DNA of 56,455 nt, taken from Paraprevotella clara YIT 11840. GTDB lineage: Bacteria; Bacteroidota; Bacteroidia; Bacteroidales; Bacteroidaceae. Under the pieces are notes generated by a model. That model saw only the letters and a list, made by a program, of their open reading frames with translations. It was not told where the DNA came from and did not search any database. The translations under genes and the position numbers were made by a program. The stretch is taken from positions 1-56,455 of the forward strand of contig NZ_JH376601.1 of NCBI RefSeq assembly GCF_000233955.1, read 5' to 3'. Of this stretch, positions 1 through 8,420 are shown piece after piece. How positions within the stretch are numbered: the stretch's first letter is position 1; each line of letters begins with the position of its first letter.

Positions 1-434
1 GAGCAATTCCGTCAGCACGGGGGATTTTCGTTTGTATACGGGCTGAAGCGTTCCGAAAGCCGGACATAAAACTTTTGAGGCAGTTTCTTCTGAGACTTTT
101 TGCCGAGACTTTCCGTCCCTTTCTTCTTTTCCTTTTTCCGTACCCTTTGGCCGTCCTGGAGGCAGTCCATTCTTCTGCGGTGTTTGGTCGTCAATCCGGA
201 AGCCCTGTTGTTGCTTTATGCAGATAAAGTAAAATTGTGTCTTACAGAGAAGGGGAAGTGTTCCAATTTACATTTGTTTGTATGCGGGCTGAAGCGAGGG
301 CGGTCCACCATTATTCTTAAATAAATATGATATTTTCTTATTCTTATATAATAATGTTTCGCTGAATTTAGAAAAATGACTAACTTGCAACATGATATCT
401 TTATGGGCAATTAATACTAAAAAATCAAATCAAT
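1..434. other. Intergenic stretch without a supported gene
   Basis: No open frame here has a recognisable family, signal peptide or convincing composition. The short minus-strand frames are rich in Lys/Arg and look like chance. The stretch holds a near-perfect 20-nt direct repeat (listed separately) and, close to the OmpA gene, an AT-rich segment. The sequence TAACTTGC at 381-388 there resembles a weak -7 promoter element for the OmpA-like gene, but it is not an exact match. Confidence 0.5.
31..296 (+). repeat. Near-perfect 20-nt direct repeat, two copies
   Basis: Copies lie at 31-50 and 277-296 and read TTTGTATRCGGGCTGAAGCG, with a single A/G difference. They are 246 nt apart, in the same orientation, in otherwise non-coding DNA. 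Similarity does not obviously extend past the 20 nt. They may be ends of a decayed mobile or dispersed repeat. Confidence 0.5.
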
Positions 435-1307
435 ATGAATCGTTCATTTCTTATGTTTTCTTTCCTCTCGGGAACTTTGGTATTTTCGAGTTGTGTGACT
501 AAGAAACAGTATGCGCAGTTACAGACGGACTATAACAAATTGGACAAGTCGTACCAGGATACGAAAATGAAACTGGTGGCTTGCGGTACGAAATCCAAGA
601 GTTTGGAAGAGCGTTTGGCCGAAGCCCAGAAGGCGAATGAAGAGTTGAAAGCTTCGTACGCAGCTTTGCAAGGCTCATTGGATAAGAGTATCCAACAAAA
701 TTCGCAAGGTAACGTGAATATCTCGAAGTTGGTAGACGAAATCAATGCTTCCAATAAGTTCATCAAACAGTTGGTGGAGGCAAAGGATAAGTCTGACTCC
801 TTGAATATGGTGTTGACCAACAACTTGACGCGTTCGCTGAGTCGTGAGGAAATGAAAGACGTGGATATTCAGGTGTTGAAAGGCGTAGTCTATATTTCCT
901 TGGCAGACAATATGCTGTACAAGTCGGGCAGTTATGAAATCAGTGAGCGTGCCGGTGAGACGTTGAGCAAGATTGCCAAAATCATCATGGATTACAAGGA
1001 GTATGAAGTGCTGATCGAGGGCAATACGGATACCGATCCTATTTCGCGGCCTAATATCCGTAATAATTGGGACTTGAGTACATTGCGTGCTTCTTCTGTG
1101 GTTCAGGCTTTGCAAAATACATACGGGGTGGATCCCAAGCGTTTGACGGCAGCCGGACGGGGTGAGTATAATCCTGTGGCTTCCAATGACACTCCGGAAG
1201 GTAAGATGCGTAACCGCCGGACGCAAATCATCATTACGCCGAAGTTGGACCAGTTCATGGAACTTATAGACCAGGCTCCCGAAGCTACGGAGCCCATGGC
1301 TGAATAA
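435..1307 (+). CDS. OmpA-family peptidoglycan-binding lipoprotein
   Basis: This 290-residue protein begins with a lipoprotein signal whose lipobox ends FSSC (lipidated Cys about residue 20). Residues about 25-110 are a charged, heptad-rich coiled coil. The last 130 residues form an OmpA-like domain with GNTDTDP near residue 196, a WDLSTLRASSVV helix, and the closing NRRTQI motif near 259, the pattern that binds diaminopimelate in peptidoglycan. The expected role is tethering the outer membrane to the wall. The gene stands alone: intergenic DNA precedes it and a strong terminator follows. The ATG start gives a complete signal peptide. Confidence 0.9.
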   Translation: MNRSFLMFSFLSGTLVFSSCVTKKQYAQLQTDYNKLDKSYQDTKMKLVACGTKSKSLEERLAEAQKANEELKASYAALQGSLDKSIQQNSQGNVNISKLVDEINASNKFIKQLVEAKDKSDSLNMVLTNNLTRSLSREEMKDVDIQVLKGVVYISLADNMLYKSGSYEISERAGETLSKIAKIIMDYKEYEVLIEGNTDTDPISRPNIRNNWDLSTLRASSVVQALQNTYGVDPKRLTAAGRGEYNPVASNDTPEGKMRNRRTQIIITPKLDQFMELIDQAPEATEPMAE

Positions 1308-1333
1308 GCCTTATAATAAACAAACGTGAAAAT

Positions 1334-1381
1334 GCCCCAATCTAAACTTTCTGTATAGAGTTTAGGTTGGGGCGTTTTTTA
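1334..1381 (+). terminator. Rho-independent terminator after the OmpA-like gene
   Basis: A 15-bp stem (GCCCCAATCTAAACT pairing with AGTTTAGGTTGGGGC) with a 10-nt loop is followed directly by a T run at 1375-1380. Confidence 0.9.
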
Positions 1382-1482
1382 TTCCTTCTTTGTATTGCAG
1401 AATAATCACAATCCTTGGCTTTCTTTAGCGAAGAACTGTAACGGGTACAGGATTTTATATGATTTTTTATGCCGGATAATGC

Positions 1483-1525
1483 TTGTTCTTTGTTTTTTAT
1501 TGTATATTTGCTTTTGAGCAAATAT
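1483..1525 (+). promoter_or_regulatory. Candidate promoter with overlapping palindrome upstream of endonuclease I
   Basis: TATATTTG at 1503-1510 matches the Bacteroidetes -7 element TAnnTTTG, with TTG at 1483-1485, 17 nt upstream. A perfect 9-bp inverted repeat (ATATTTGCT at 1504-1512, AGCAAATAT at 1517-1525, loop of 4) covers the -7 element and ends 7 nt before the start codon. It could be an operator or an RNA hairpin; this is inference. Confidence 0.5.
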
Positions 1526-1532
1526 CATAAGT

Positions 1533-3878
1533 ATGAGGAAGTTATTACTTGAATTTTGGTGCCTTGCGTTCTGTGGGCTGATGGCTTACGGACAGGAGGA
1601 TTATTACAGGCCGGTGGAAGGGCTGAAGAAGTCGGAGTTGAAAACCGCGCTTCATGAGTTGATACAGCCGGAGAAAGTATTGGACTATGGTGGTAAGGGC
1701 GAAGGCTATACCTGGTCGGGCTTTGTCGTGACCGACCGTATGCCGGACGGAACGGTGCGCGACCGTTACAGTAATGTCGTTCGTGAGTTCAACGGATTGA
1801 ATGCTGTGGAGGGCATGAACATCGAGCATTCTTTTGCCAACAGTTGGTGGGGGCATACTGTGAACAATGCCTACTGTGATTTGTTTAACCTGTTTCCCAG
1901 TGACGGGACGGCCAACGGGAGGAAAAGCAACAACCCGATTGGAGTGGTCACGGAAACGCCCGCTTTCGACAATGGGATGACTCGCGTCGGGAAATCCGCA
2001 TCTTATTGTGCGGATTCGTTGATTACTGTGTGGGAACCGGCGGATGAATGGAAAGGAGATTTTGCACGTACTTACTTCTATATGGCTACTTGTTATGAGG
2101 ATTACGCTGATTTGTGGCAGACGACAGAAGGTTTGTTGATGGTGGAGAAAAACCGTTATCCGACTTTGCGGCCTTGGGTGAGCAACCTATTGTTAGCGTG
2201 GAGCGAAGCCGACCCTGTGGACGACGTAGAACGTGAGCGTAACGAAGCCGTGTCCGGTATTCAGGGAAATCGTAATCCCTTTGTGGATTATCCGCAGTTG
2301 GCTTCTTATATTTGGGGAGACAGTACGGATTATGCTTTTTATATCGACCGCACATCCACGAGCCCCGAGTTGTTTGTGCCCGGAGAAGGGGAGACGGTGG
2401 ACTTCGGTCTGCAAGCCTTGTCCAAGGGATTGGAGGGCCGTTTGACCATTCGGGGGCGTAACTTACCCGGAGGACTGGCTTTAGATTTCGGACAGTCCGG
2501 TTTTGAGGCGGACAAGACGCAACTGACGGAAGACGAAATCGTTCGGGGAGTGACCTTGACGGTACGTTGCCGTACTGCCGAAGCCGGGGTGCACGAGGCT
2601 GTACTCCTGTTGAAAGGCGACGGTTTCGAGCACCGGAATCCCCTGAGAGTAGAGTATGTGGACGGTATTCCTGCCTATCCGGCCCGTGATGTGGTTTGTA
2701 CGGTGAATGCCCAACGATTTACTGCTTCGTGGATGGACATGGGAGAGGGATCGGATTACACGTTGGCTGTCTATACAAAGGATGAGGGCGGCCGTCAGCA
2801 GATGCTTGAAGGCTATCCCAAAACGTTGGCTGGCGTTTCCGCCACAGTGGAAGGCCTGCTTCCCGCTACGACTTATTATTATACGGTAAGCCTTCCGGAC
2901 GGAGAGGGCGGAGAGGCGATGGTTTCCAACGAGGTGGAAGTCCGCATGCCGGAGGTCACGCCTGTGTTTACGGCCGATGCTTCTGAATTGCATTTCACGT
3001 CTGTGCCCGGACGGGTTTCTTCCCCGCAGACAGTGACGGTTACGGCTTTAGGCGTAGACCAGTATGTGACCACAGCCACGGTAGAGGCTCCGTTTGAAGT
3101 GAGTGCAGACGGTAAGGAATGGAGTACCAAGGCATCTGTGGAAGGTACGGAACAACGTCTCATGGTGCGCATGGGGGCAATGCCTGAGGAAGGGATGACA
3201 GAAGGCGAAATGGTGCTGTCCACTCCTGGGGCGGAAGACATCATCGTGAGCCTTTTGGGAGAAGTGGATAAGAAAAAGGCGTTTTTCGAGACCTTTGAGA
3301 CCGGTTTTAAAAACAGTTATAAGGAAGGCCAGGTGACGTGTGTGGCCGCGCAGTGGCGGATGGCGCAGACCTTGATAGGCAACTTGGCGGACGACAGGAA
3401 AAACGGTGATTGGAGCGTGCGTATGCAGGCCAAATCCGGTGTCACGACAGAACTGGAGATGATGGAAAACAAGACGGAGGGTTGCGACTCTTTGTGGTTC
3501 TATGCCGGGCTGTATGGTGAGAAGGATACGGGCGTGAAGCTCACTGTGGAATATTCCTTGGATGGAGGAATGACGTGGCTGCCTGTGGCAAATAATCTGG
3601 CTTTCAACAAAGGAGAATGGAAACGTTACGGTTATAAATTAGACGTAGACGGTCTTGTGCGGTTGAAGTTCAGCGTGACGGGAACCTCTTCGAAGCGAAT
3701 CAACGTGGACGATATACAGATGAGCGATTACGGTACGGGCGACGGTGTGCGGCAAATCCGGGTGGAGAATCCCGATGAGTGGGTGGATGTGTATACCCTG
3801 GGCGGCATTTGGGTACGTAAGGCTAAGCGTAAAGATGCGCTGAAGGGTTTGAGGCCGGATTATTATATTGTGAAATAA
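1533..3878 (+). CDS. Secreted endonuclease I family protein, multidomain
   Basis: This 781-residue protein has a signal peptide cleaved after about residue 20 (MAYGQ). Residues about 21-265 are an endonuclease I domain (PF04231 type) with the catalytic motif NIEHSFANSWWG at 96-107 and LFNLFPSDG with GRKSNNPIG further on, matching the family's EHxxPxSW and NLxPxDxxxNxxRSN pattern. The middle carries beta-rich segments, including a fibronectin-like part (about 380-480) and a jelly-roll part (about 590-730). The last 35 residues (VYTLGGIWV ... GLRPDYYIVK) resemble a type A C-terminal sorting domain of the type IX system. The family cuts DNA or RNA with little sequence preference. It is far longer than plain endonuclease I (about 230-300 residues). 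It appears monocistronic. Confidence 0.85.
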   Translation: MRKLLLEFWCLAFCGLMAYGQEDYYRPVEGLKKSELKTALHELIQPEKVLDYGGKGEGYTWSGFVVTDRMPDGTVRDRYSNVVREFNGLNAVEGMNIEHSFANSWWGHTVNNAYCDLFNLFPSDGTANGRKSNNPIGVVTETPAFDNGMTRVGKSASYCADSLITVWEPADEWKGDFARTYFYMATCYEDYADLWQTTEGLLMVEKNRYPTLRPWVSNLLLAWSEADPVDDVERERNEAVSGIQGNRNPFVDYPQLASYIWGDSTDYAFYIDRTSTSPELFVPGEGETVDFGLQALSKGLEGRLTIRGRNLPGGLALDFGQSGFEADKTQLTEDEIVRGVTLTVRCRTAEAGVHEAVLLLKGDGFEHRNPLRVEYVDGIPAYPARDVVCTVNAQRFTASWMDMGEGSDYTLAVYTKDEGGRQQMLEGYPKTLAGVSATVEGLLPATTYYYTVSLPDGEGGEAMVSNEVEVRMPEVTPVFTADASELHFTSVPGRVSSPQTVTVTALGVDQYVTTATVEAPFEVSADGKEWSTKASVEGTEQRLMVRMGAMPEEGMTEGEMVLSTPGAEDIIVSLLGEVDKKKAFFETFETGFKNSYKEGQVTCVAAQWRMAQTLIGNLADDRKNGDWSVRMQAKSGVTTELEMMENKTEGCDSLWFYAGLYGEKDTGVKLTVEYSLDGGMTWLPVANNLAFNKGEWKRYGYKLDVDGLVRLKFSVTGTSSKRINVDDIQMSDYGTGDGVRQIRVENPDEWVDVYTLGGIWVRKAKRKDALKGLRPDYYIVK

Positions 3879-3904
3879 ACGCATACCGGCATGGTACATT
3901 GGAG

Positions 3905-3955
3905 CAATACGTAACGAGTCTGCTAAAATGGCGTTTCGTTACGTATTGTTCTTTT
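3905..3955 (+). terminator. Terminator after endonuclease I
   Basis: A perfect 13-bp inverted repeat, CAATACGTAACGA (3905-3917) with TCGTTACGTATTG (3936-3948), is followed by a T-rich stretch TTCTTTTG. Confidence 0.75.
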
Positions 3956-4062
3956 GGGTGTAAGGCTCATGAGAAAGAGGAAAAATAAACTGCCACTGTT
4001 TTTATTTCACTGAAAAGGAGTAAAAAGAGCCTACTGTCGCTCTGCATAAACTGCATTTTTCG

Positions 4063-4070
4063 TACTTTTG
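4063..4070 (+). promoter_or_regulatory. Candidate -7 element for the PfpI-GNAT pair
   Basis: TACTTTTG fits TAnnTTTG and lies 32 nt before the ATG. I see no matching TTTG at the usual upstream distance, so only half of the promoter is supported. Confidence 0.4.
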
Positions 4071-4101
4071 CAAAAATACTGTTGAACGAAAATACGACTA
4101 T

Positions 4102-4722
4102 ATGAATAAGGAAGTCCTATATGTCCTTTTGCCCGATTATGCGGCACATGAGATGGTATATCTCTCAGAAGCCATTGCTTCAGACGAGTTTGCCTTGAAA
4201 GAGAACCCGAAATATGTTAATAAAGTTGTGGCTCCGACTTTAGAGCCGGTGAAGTCGATAGGCGGGTTCCGAGTCATACCGGATTATTCGTTTGACACGA
4301 TGCCTGAAGACTATGCGGCGTTGGTGCTGATTGGCGGTTTCGGATGGACTGCACCGGTTGCAGAGAAAGTCGCACCGATTGTCAGTAAGGCCATTGAGGC
4401 AGGCAAGGTGGTAGGTGCGATATGTAATGCCGCATCGTTCATGGCTAAATGTGGTTTCCTTAATCATGTCCGGCACACTGGGAATGGTTTGGAACAACTT
4501 AAGCTTTGGGGAGGAGACCATTATACCCATTTCGAAGGTTACGTCCATACGCCGGCAGTCAGTGATAACAGGATTGTAACAGCCAACGGTTCTGCAACGC
4601 TTGAATTTGCCAAAGAACTTCTTCTATTGCTTGAAAACGATACGCCGGAACGTATCGAAATGTACTATCAATTTAACAAGCGAGGGTTTTGTGACTTGTT
4701 CCCGCAATACAAGCAAATCTGA
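4102..4722 (+). CDS. DJ-1/PfpI family protein (class I glutamine amidotransferase-like)
   Basis: This 206-residue cytosolic protein has the DJ-1/PfpI fold signature: a beta-strand ALVLIGGFGW (about 73-82) and the nucleophile-elbow motif GAICNAAS with Cys108, followed by HTGNG. Members include proteases, deglycases, chaperones and isonitrile hydratase-like enzymes, so the exact reaction cannot be read from sequence. There is no signal peptide or membrane segment. A GNAT acetyltransferase starts 30 nt downstream on the same strand, so the two are probably co-transcribed. Start chosen at the first ATG after the promoter-like element. Confidence 0.85.
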   Translation: MNKEVLYVLLPDYAAHEMVYLSEAIASDEFALKENPKYVNKVVAPTLEPVKSIGGFRVIPDYSFDTMPEDYAALVLIGGFGWTAPVAEKVAPIVSKAIEAGKVVGAICNAASFMAKCGFLNHVRHTGNGLEQLKLWGGDHYTHFEGYVHTPAVSDNRIVTANGSATLEFAKELLLLLENDTPERIEMYYQFNKRGFCDLFPQYKQI

Positions 4723-4752
4723 AGTATATAGGTATGCCTTTAAACAATAAAG

Positions 4753-5235
4753 ATGATAGAAATAGGAACATATTCAACGTGCGATAAAGAAAGCGTCATA
4801 GCTCTTGTGCTACATTGCCAGAATGACGGTACCCGTCCGTTGGTGGGTGTCGAAGACCAGTCGGATTTACTTCATATCGAAGAAGAATATATCTATGACG
4901 GAGGTAATTTTTGGGTGGCAAAGGAAAACGGAAAGGTCGCCGGGACTATCGGTTTGATGAATAAGGGAAACGGCTTATGTATATTGAAAAAATTCTTTGT
5001 GTACGAACCGTATAGGGGGAAACCGCATAACCTCGGACAGCAGTTGTACGGTGTGTTTTTGGAGTTTGCGAAACTACATGGTTTTTCAAGGATAATTCTC
5101 GATACACCCAAAAATACGGATAGGGCGCATTTGTTTTACGAGAAGGCCGGTTTCAGGAGAATAGAAAAAGAAGAACTTCCGGTTGAGTATGATTATCCTT
5201 ACGATGATTCCCACTTCTTTTATTTGGACTTATAG
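4753..5235 (+). CDS. GNAT family N-acetyltransferase
   Basis: This 160-residue protein has the GNAT core: strand-turn-strand GKVAGTIGLM (about 56-65), then VYEPYRGKPHNLGQQLY, which supplies the acetyl-CoA pyrophosphate-binding loop (variant of Q/RxxGxG/A), and the closing LFYEKAGF motif near residue 130. It should transfer an acetyl group from acetyl-CoA to an unidentified amine. It follows the PfpI-like gene by 30 nt and is probably in its operon. No clear terminator follows before the truA promoter region. Confidence 0.88.
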   Translation: MIEIGTYSTCDKESVIALVLHCQNDGTRPLVGVEDQSDLLHIEEEYIYDGGNFWVAKENGKVAGTIGLMNKGNGLCILKKFFVYEPYRGKPHNLGQQLYGVFLEFAKLHGFSRIILDTPKNTDRAHLFYEKAGFRRIEKEELPVEYDYPYDDSHFFYLDL

Positions 5236-5302
5236 TGTAAAAGCCTATGGTGTTACGATGTAGGTAGTAAGGAAAAATCGGTAAGAATCTAAATAAAAGC
5301 AT

Positions 5303-5340
5303 TATCTTTGCATCCGTTTACAAATCAGACGGATGCAAAG
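5303..5340 (+). promoter_or_regulatory. truA promoter with a palindrome spanning the start codon
   Basis: TATCTTTG at 5303-5310 is an exact TAnnTTTG -7 element. A perfect 12-bp inverted repeat, CTTTGCATCCGT (5306-5317) with ACGGATGCAAAG (5329-5340), loop 11 nt, covers the end of this element on one side and the truA ATG (5333-5335) on the other. It may act as an operator or, if transcribed from further upstream, as an RNA hairpin hiding the start. Confidence 0.55.
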
Positions 5341-6139
5341 ATATTTTTTATATTTGGCCTATGACGGCACGAATTACCACGGTTGGCAGATTCAGCCCAA
5401 CGGCATCAGTGTGCAAGAGGTGTTGCAGAAAGCCTTGGCCACCCTCTTGCGGCAGCCCGTATCCATCACGGGGGCGGGACGGACGGATACCGGAGTACAC
5501 GCTCGGATGATGGTGGCCCATTTCGATTTCGAGTATGCCGACGACCCTGTGCGCCGGATTGACGGAAGGTGGCTGACGGACAAGCTCAACCGCCTGCTGC
5601 CGCCGGATATCTCCATTTACAAGACGGTGCCTGTGGCAGCCGATGCACATGCCCGTTTCGATGCCTTGTCGCGCACCTACCATTATTACCTGCATTTCGG
5701 CAAGTCCCCGTTCTTGCGGGCTTATTCCTGCCGTCTGTACCGGATGCTCGATTTTGAAAAGATGAACGAAGCCGCTGCCGCATTGTTCGATTATACCGAC
5801 TTCACCAGTTTCAGCAAAGTGAATACCGACACGAAGACCAACAACTGCCGTATCATGCAAGCTCGCTGGACGGAGCTTGCGCCCGGCGAATGGCGTTTTG
5901 AAATCCAGGCGGACCGTTTTTTGCGCAACATGGTGCGTGCCATCGTCGGTACGCTCGTCGAGGTGGGGCGGGGCAAGCTTACGCCGGAAGGCTTCCGGGC
6001 GGTGATAGAAGGAAAAGACCGTTGCCGGGCTGGAGAGTCCATGCCGGGGAACGCCCTGTTCTTAGTGGATGTGGCCTATCCGGACAAATGTTTCATGGTA
6101 AAGAATAGAAACGGAAAAGAAAAAGAGATATGTGGTTGA
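5333..6139 (+). CDS. truA: tRNA pseudouridine(38-40) synthase TruA
   Basis: This 268-residue enzyme isomerises uridines 38-40 in the tRNA anticodon arm to pseudouridine. The N-terminus shows [16 protein letters not shown] (about 8-23), the catalytic motif [11 protein letters not shown] with the essential Asp near residue 52, and the later [10 protein letters not shown] and [12 protein letters not shown] segments expected of TruA. Length is normal for the family. The start codon lies inside a perfect palindrome. The last 10 nt overlap the next gene, which indicates translational coupling with the transporter. Confidence 0.97.
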   Translation: MQRYFLYLAYDGTNYHGWQIQPNGISVQEVLQKALATLLRQPVSITGAGRTDTGVHARMMVAHFDFEYADDPVRRIDGRWLTDKLNRLLPPDISIYKTVPVAADAHARFDALSRTYHYYLHFGKSPFLRAYSCRLYRMLDFEKMNEAAAALFDYTDFTSFSKVNTDTKTNNCRIMQARWTELAPGEWRFEIQADRFLRNMVRAIVGTLVEVGRGKLTPEGFRAVIEGKDRCRAGESMPGNALFLVDVAYPDKCFMVKNRNGKEKEICG

Positions 6140-7047
6140 TTCTGGCGTTTACTTCCGCCGCCCTATTGGGTTTTTACGATGTGTTCAAGAAAAAGTCATT
6201 GAGAGGCAATGCGGTGATTCCCGTCTTGTTTCTCAATACATTGTTTTGCAGCCTTATCTTCCTGCCGTTCATCCTTGGTTCGGCTTGGGGAATGACGGAC
6301 ACCGGCAGCCTGTTTTATATCCCCCCGACCGATTGGGGAGCGCAGAAGTACATCCTGTTGAAGTCCTGCATCGTGCTTTCCTCATGGATATTCGGTTATT
6401 TCGGCATGAAGCATTTGCCGTTGACGATAGTGGGTCCCATCAATGCCACACGCCCCGTCATGGTGCTCGTCGGTGCACTGTTGGTCTTCGGCGAGCGGTT
6501 GAACCTTTATCAGTGGGTGGGTGTGGCCTTGGCTGTGCTGTCGTTCTTCATGTTGAGCCGGAGCGGTAAAAAAGAAGGCATCGACTTCCGGCACGACAAG
6601 TGGATTTATTTCATCGTCTTGGCCAGTGTACTCGGAGCCGTGAGCGGCTTGTACGACAAATATCTGATGGCTTCGCCGGAGAATGGGGGAGTGGGGCTGG
6701 ACCGCATGGTGGTGCAGAGTTATTATAACCTCTACCAGTTGGCGATGATGGGCGTCATGATGCTTCTGTTGTGGTGGCCGCGCAGGAAGCAGACCACGCC
6801 TTTCCGGTGGGATTGGTGCATCCTTCCGATTTCGCTCTTCCTGTCAGCGGCAGACTTCGTCTACTTTTATGCACTCAGCTTGGACGGTGCCATGATTTCC
6901 ATTGTCTCCATGGTGCGCCGCGGCAGTGTGGTCGTTTCGTTCCTGTTCGGAGCCATGGTTTTCCGCGAGAAGAACTTGCAGAGCAAGGCGGTGGACCTGG
7001 TGTTGGTCCTGCTCGGAATGGTGTTCCTCTATTTGGGTTCCCGTTAA
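6130..7047 (+). CDS. EamA/DMT superfamily transporter
   Basis: This 305-residue integral membrane protein has about ten hydrophobic helices arranged as two EamA-like halves (about 1-140 and 155-300). The first opens [19 protein letters not shown], and [16 protein letters not shown] and [17 protein letters not shown] are the equivalent late helices of each half. Drug/metabolite transporters of this type export amino acids, nucleotides or other metabolites; the substrate is not readable. It overlaps truA by 10 nt and is likely translated from the same transcript. Confidence 0.9.
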   Translation: MWLILAFTSAALLGFYDVFKKKSLRGNAVIPVLFLNTLFCSLIFLPFILGSAWGMTDTGSLFYIPPTDWGAQKYILLKSCIVLSSWIFGYFGMKHLPLTIVGPINATRPVMVLVGALLVFGERLNLYQWVGVALAVLSFFMLSRSGKKEGIDFRHDKWIYFIVLASVLGAVSGLYDKYLMASPENGGVGLDRMVVQSYYNLYQLAMMGVMMLLLWWPRRKQTTPFRWDWCILPISLFLSAADFVYFYALSLDGAMISIVSMVRRGSVVVSFLFGAMVFREKNLQSKAVDLVLVLLGMVFLYLGSR

Positions 7048-7101
7048 CGTGAAGAGATGTTATTAATAAGGTGCGAGGCGCGTAATGTCGATAAAAATGA
7101 C

Positions 7102-7109
7102 TAAGTTTG
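7102..7109 (+). promoter_or_regulatory. Candidate -7 element for the DUF3256 gene
   Basis: TAAGTTTG matches TAnnTTTG and ends 23 nt before the ATG. No good upstream TTTG was found at 19-21 nt. Confidence 0.4.
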
Positions 7110-7132
7110 TGCCCGTAAAATAAAATGGATAT

Positions 7133-7771
7133 ATGAAACGTTTTTTACCTCTTATCATAACGTTGGCATTGGGCCAGGCTCTTCAGGCACAGAAGATGCG
7201 CGACGTGTTTGCCGCCATGCCCGACAGCGTGTTGGGCATCATGACGAAAAACAACCGTCTGGATTGTATCGACTTCATAGAAAACGACATGGAGGCTAAA
7301 GTGCGCAACCGTTTCGACGGTTTTAGCGTGTTGAAAGCGTTGACGGCGGACTATCTCGACTTGCAACTGACGCCGAATTGCCGGGTGGAGATGAAGCTTT
7401 TGCCGGCCGAAGATACGCTGAACTATATTTGCGTGGCGCGTACTTATTCCGGGCCGGTAACCGAGACGAAGGTCGCCCTTTACGCGCCGGATTGGAACGT
7501 GTTGCCGGAAGAGAAGTGGATACCCTTTCCCGCGTATGCCGATTTTTGGGAAACGAATGATTCGGTAGATAAAGAGGAAGTGTCACGCCTGCAGCATTTG
7601 CAGGACATGCGCTTTGTGACGGCTTCCCTGCAACCGGACGATATGCGGCTGACTTTTGTTTTGCAGCCCGGCGAAGTGGACAAGGAGGAGGCAGAGCGTA
7701 TGAAAAAGGTTTTACGTCCTGTCGTATATGAATGGCAGGGTAAACGTTTTGTCTTGGTCGACGGCAAGTGA
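7133..7771 (+). CDS. DUF3256 family secreted protein
   Basis: This 212-residue protein has a signal peptide (MKRFLPLIITLALGQALQAQ, cleavage after about residue 18-20). The mature part begins MRDVFAAMPDSVLGIMTKNN, which I recognise as the start of the DUF3256 family, found in Bacteroidales and of unknown function. It is predicted to be periplasmic, with an alpha/beta composition and no obvious catalytic motif. It is followed by a long palindrome and a bidirectional terminator before the convergent L31 gene. Confidence 0.8.
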   Translation: MKRFLPLIITLALGQALQAQKMRDVFAAMPDSVLGIMTKNNRLDCIDFIENDMEAKVRNRFDGFSVLKALTADYLDLQLTPNCRVEMKLLPAEDTLNYICVARTYSGPVTETKVALYAPDWNVLPEEKWIPFPAYADFWETNDSVDKEEVSRLQHLQDMRFVTASLQPDDMRLTFVLQPGEVDKEEAERMKKVLRPVVYEWQGKRFVLVDGK

Positions 7772-7813
7772 TTGTCTTTTAGCTTGTTGAGTATTCTCAA
7801 AAAATCTAAGGAG

Positions 7814-7871
7814 AACGAAAAACGAATCTCAGCAGATTGAAAAATCAATCTGCTGAGATTCGTTTTTCGTT
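7814..7871. repeat. Perfect 27-bp palindrome with 4-nt loop
   Basis: The left arm (7814-7840) starts AACGAAAAACGAATC and the right arm (7845-7871) is its exact reverse complement; the loop is AAAA. It lies between convergent genes. It shares blocks with the palindrome at 24692-24761: TGAAAAATCAATCT, AATCTCAG and TCGTTTGGCG, the last found here just after the right arm. That suggests a dispersed palindromic repeat family that may also work as a transcription barrier. Confidence 0.85.
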
Positions 7872-7975
7872 TGGCGGAGATTGAAATCAGATGCTCCGCA
7901 AGCGCATCCGAAAGCCTCCGGAGGTGTGGAAAAATATGGACTTTTCCGTGATCCCCTTGTACGGGGAAGGAAAAG

Positions 7976-8017
7976 AAAAACGGTGTGGAAACTGTTGTCA
8001 CCACACCGTTTTTTTAT
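7976..8017. terminator. Bidirectional terminator between DUF3256 and L31 genes
   Basis: A stem of ACGGTGTGG and CCACACCGT is flanked by an A run on the left and a T run of seven on the right. It can end transcription from either side and suits the convergent L31 gene especially well. Confidence 0.85.
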
Positions 8018-8044
8018 CTTTCCGATAAAATATGGAATCCCGAT

Positions 8045-8296
8045 TTATTTGCGGCTCTTTGCGTAGCGGCTCATGAACTTGTCTACGCGACCTGCCGTGT
8101 CCACCAATTTGTTCTTACCCGTATAGAAGGGATGTGAACTGCTGGAAATTTCAATTTTCACTACCGGATAGGTTTCGCCTTCAAATTCTATGGTCTCGCT
8201 CGTTTTGCAAGTAGAACGTGAAAGGAACATGTCACCGTTGCTCATGTCCTTGAACACTACGGGACGATAATTCTCAGGATGAATATCTTTCTTCAT
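8045..8296 (-). CDS. rpmE2: 50S ribosomal protein L31 type B
   Basis: The 83-residue protein starts [19 protein letters not shown] and has [19 protein letters not shown] near residues 53-71, the hallmark of bacterial L31. It lacks the CxxC zinc ligands, so it is the zinc-independent (type B) form. It belongs to the large ribosomal subunit at the intersubunit bridge. In many bacteria this form replaces a zinc-binding L31 when zinc is scarce, but no Zur-like site is recognisable here. It has its own promoter and terminator. Confidence 0.97.
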   Translation of the reverse strand: MKKDIHPENYRPVVFKDMSNGDMFLSRSTCKTSETIEFEGETYPVVKIEISSSSHPFYTGKNKLVDTAGRVDKFMSRYAKSRK

Positions 8297-8367
8297 TGTC
8301 TTATAAATTTTTGTCAGTTCAACTTATAGCTGGTAACTATATGTGTAATGGTCTGATTTACGAGGTG

Positions 8368-8399
8368 CAAAGTTAAGCCTTTTATTCAGAACCGCCAAA
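8368..8399 (-). promoter_or_regulatory. Promoter of the L31 gene
   Basis: On the minus strand TTTG (8399-8396), a 20-nt spacer and TAACTTTG (8375-8368) give an exact match to the Bacteroidetes housekeeping promoter. It implies a leader of about 65 nt, long enough for autoregulation of a ribosomal protein. Confidence 0.75.
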
Positions 8400-8420
8400 C
8401 TTTCTGCGGAATATTTTCGG

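Noticed and set aside
12-194. 60-residue Lys-rich minus-strand frame near the window start
   Set aside because: No family, signal peptide or start context; composition follows a purine-rich stretch.
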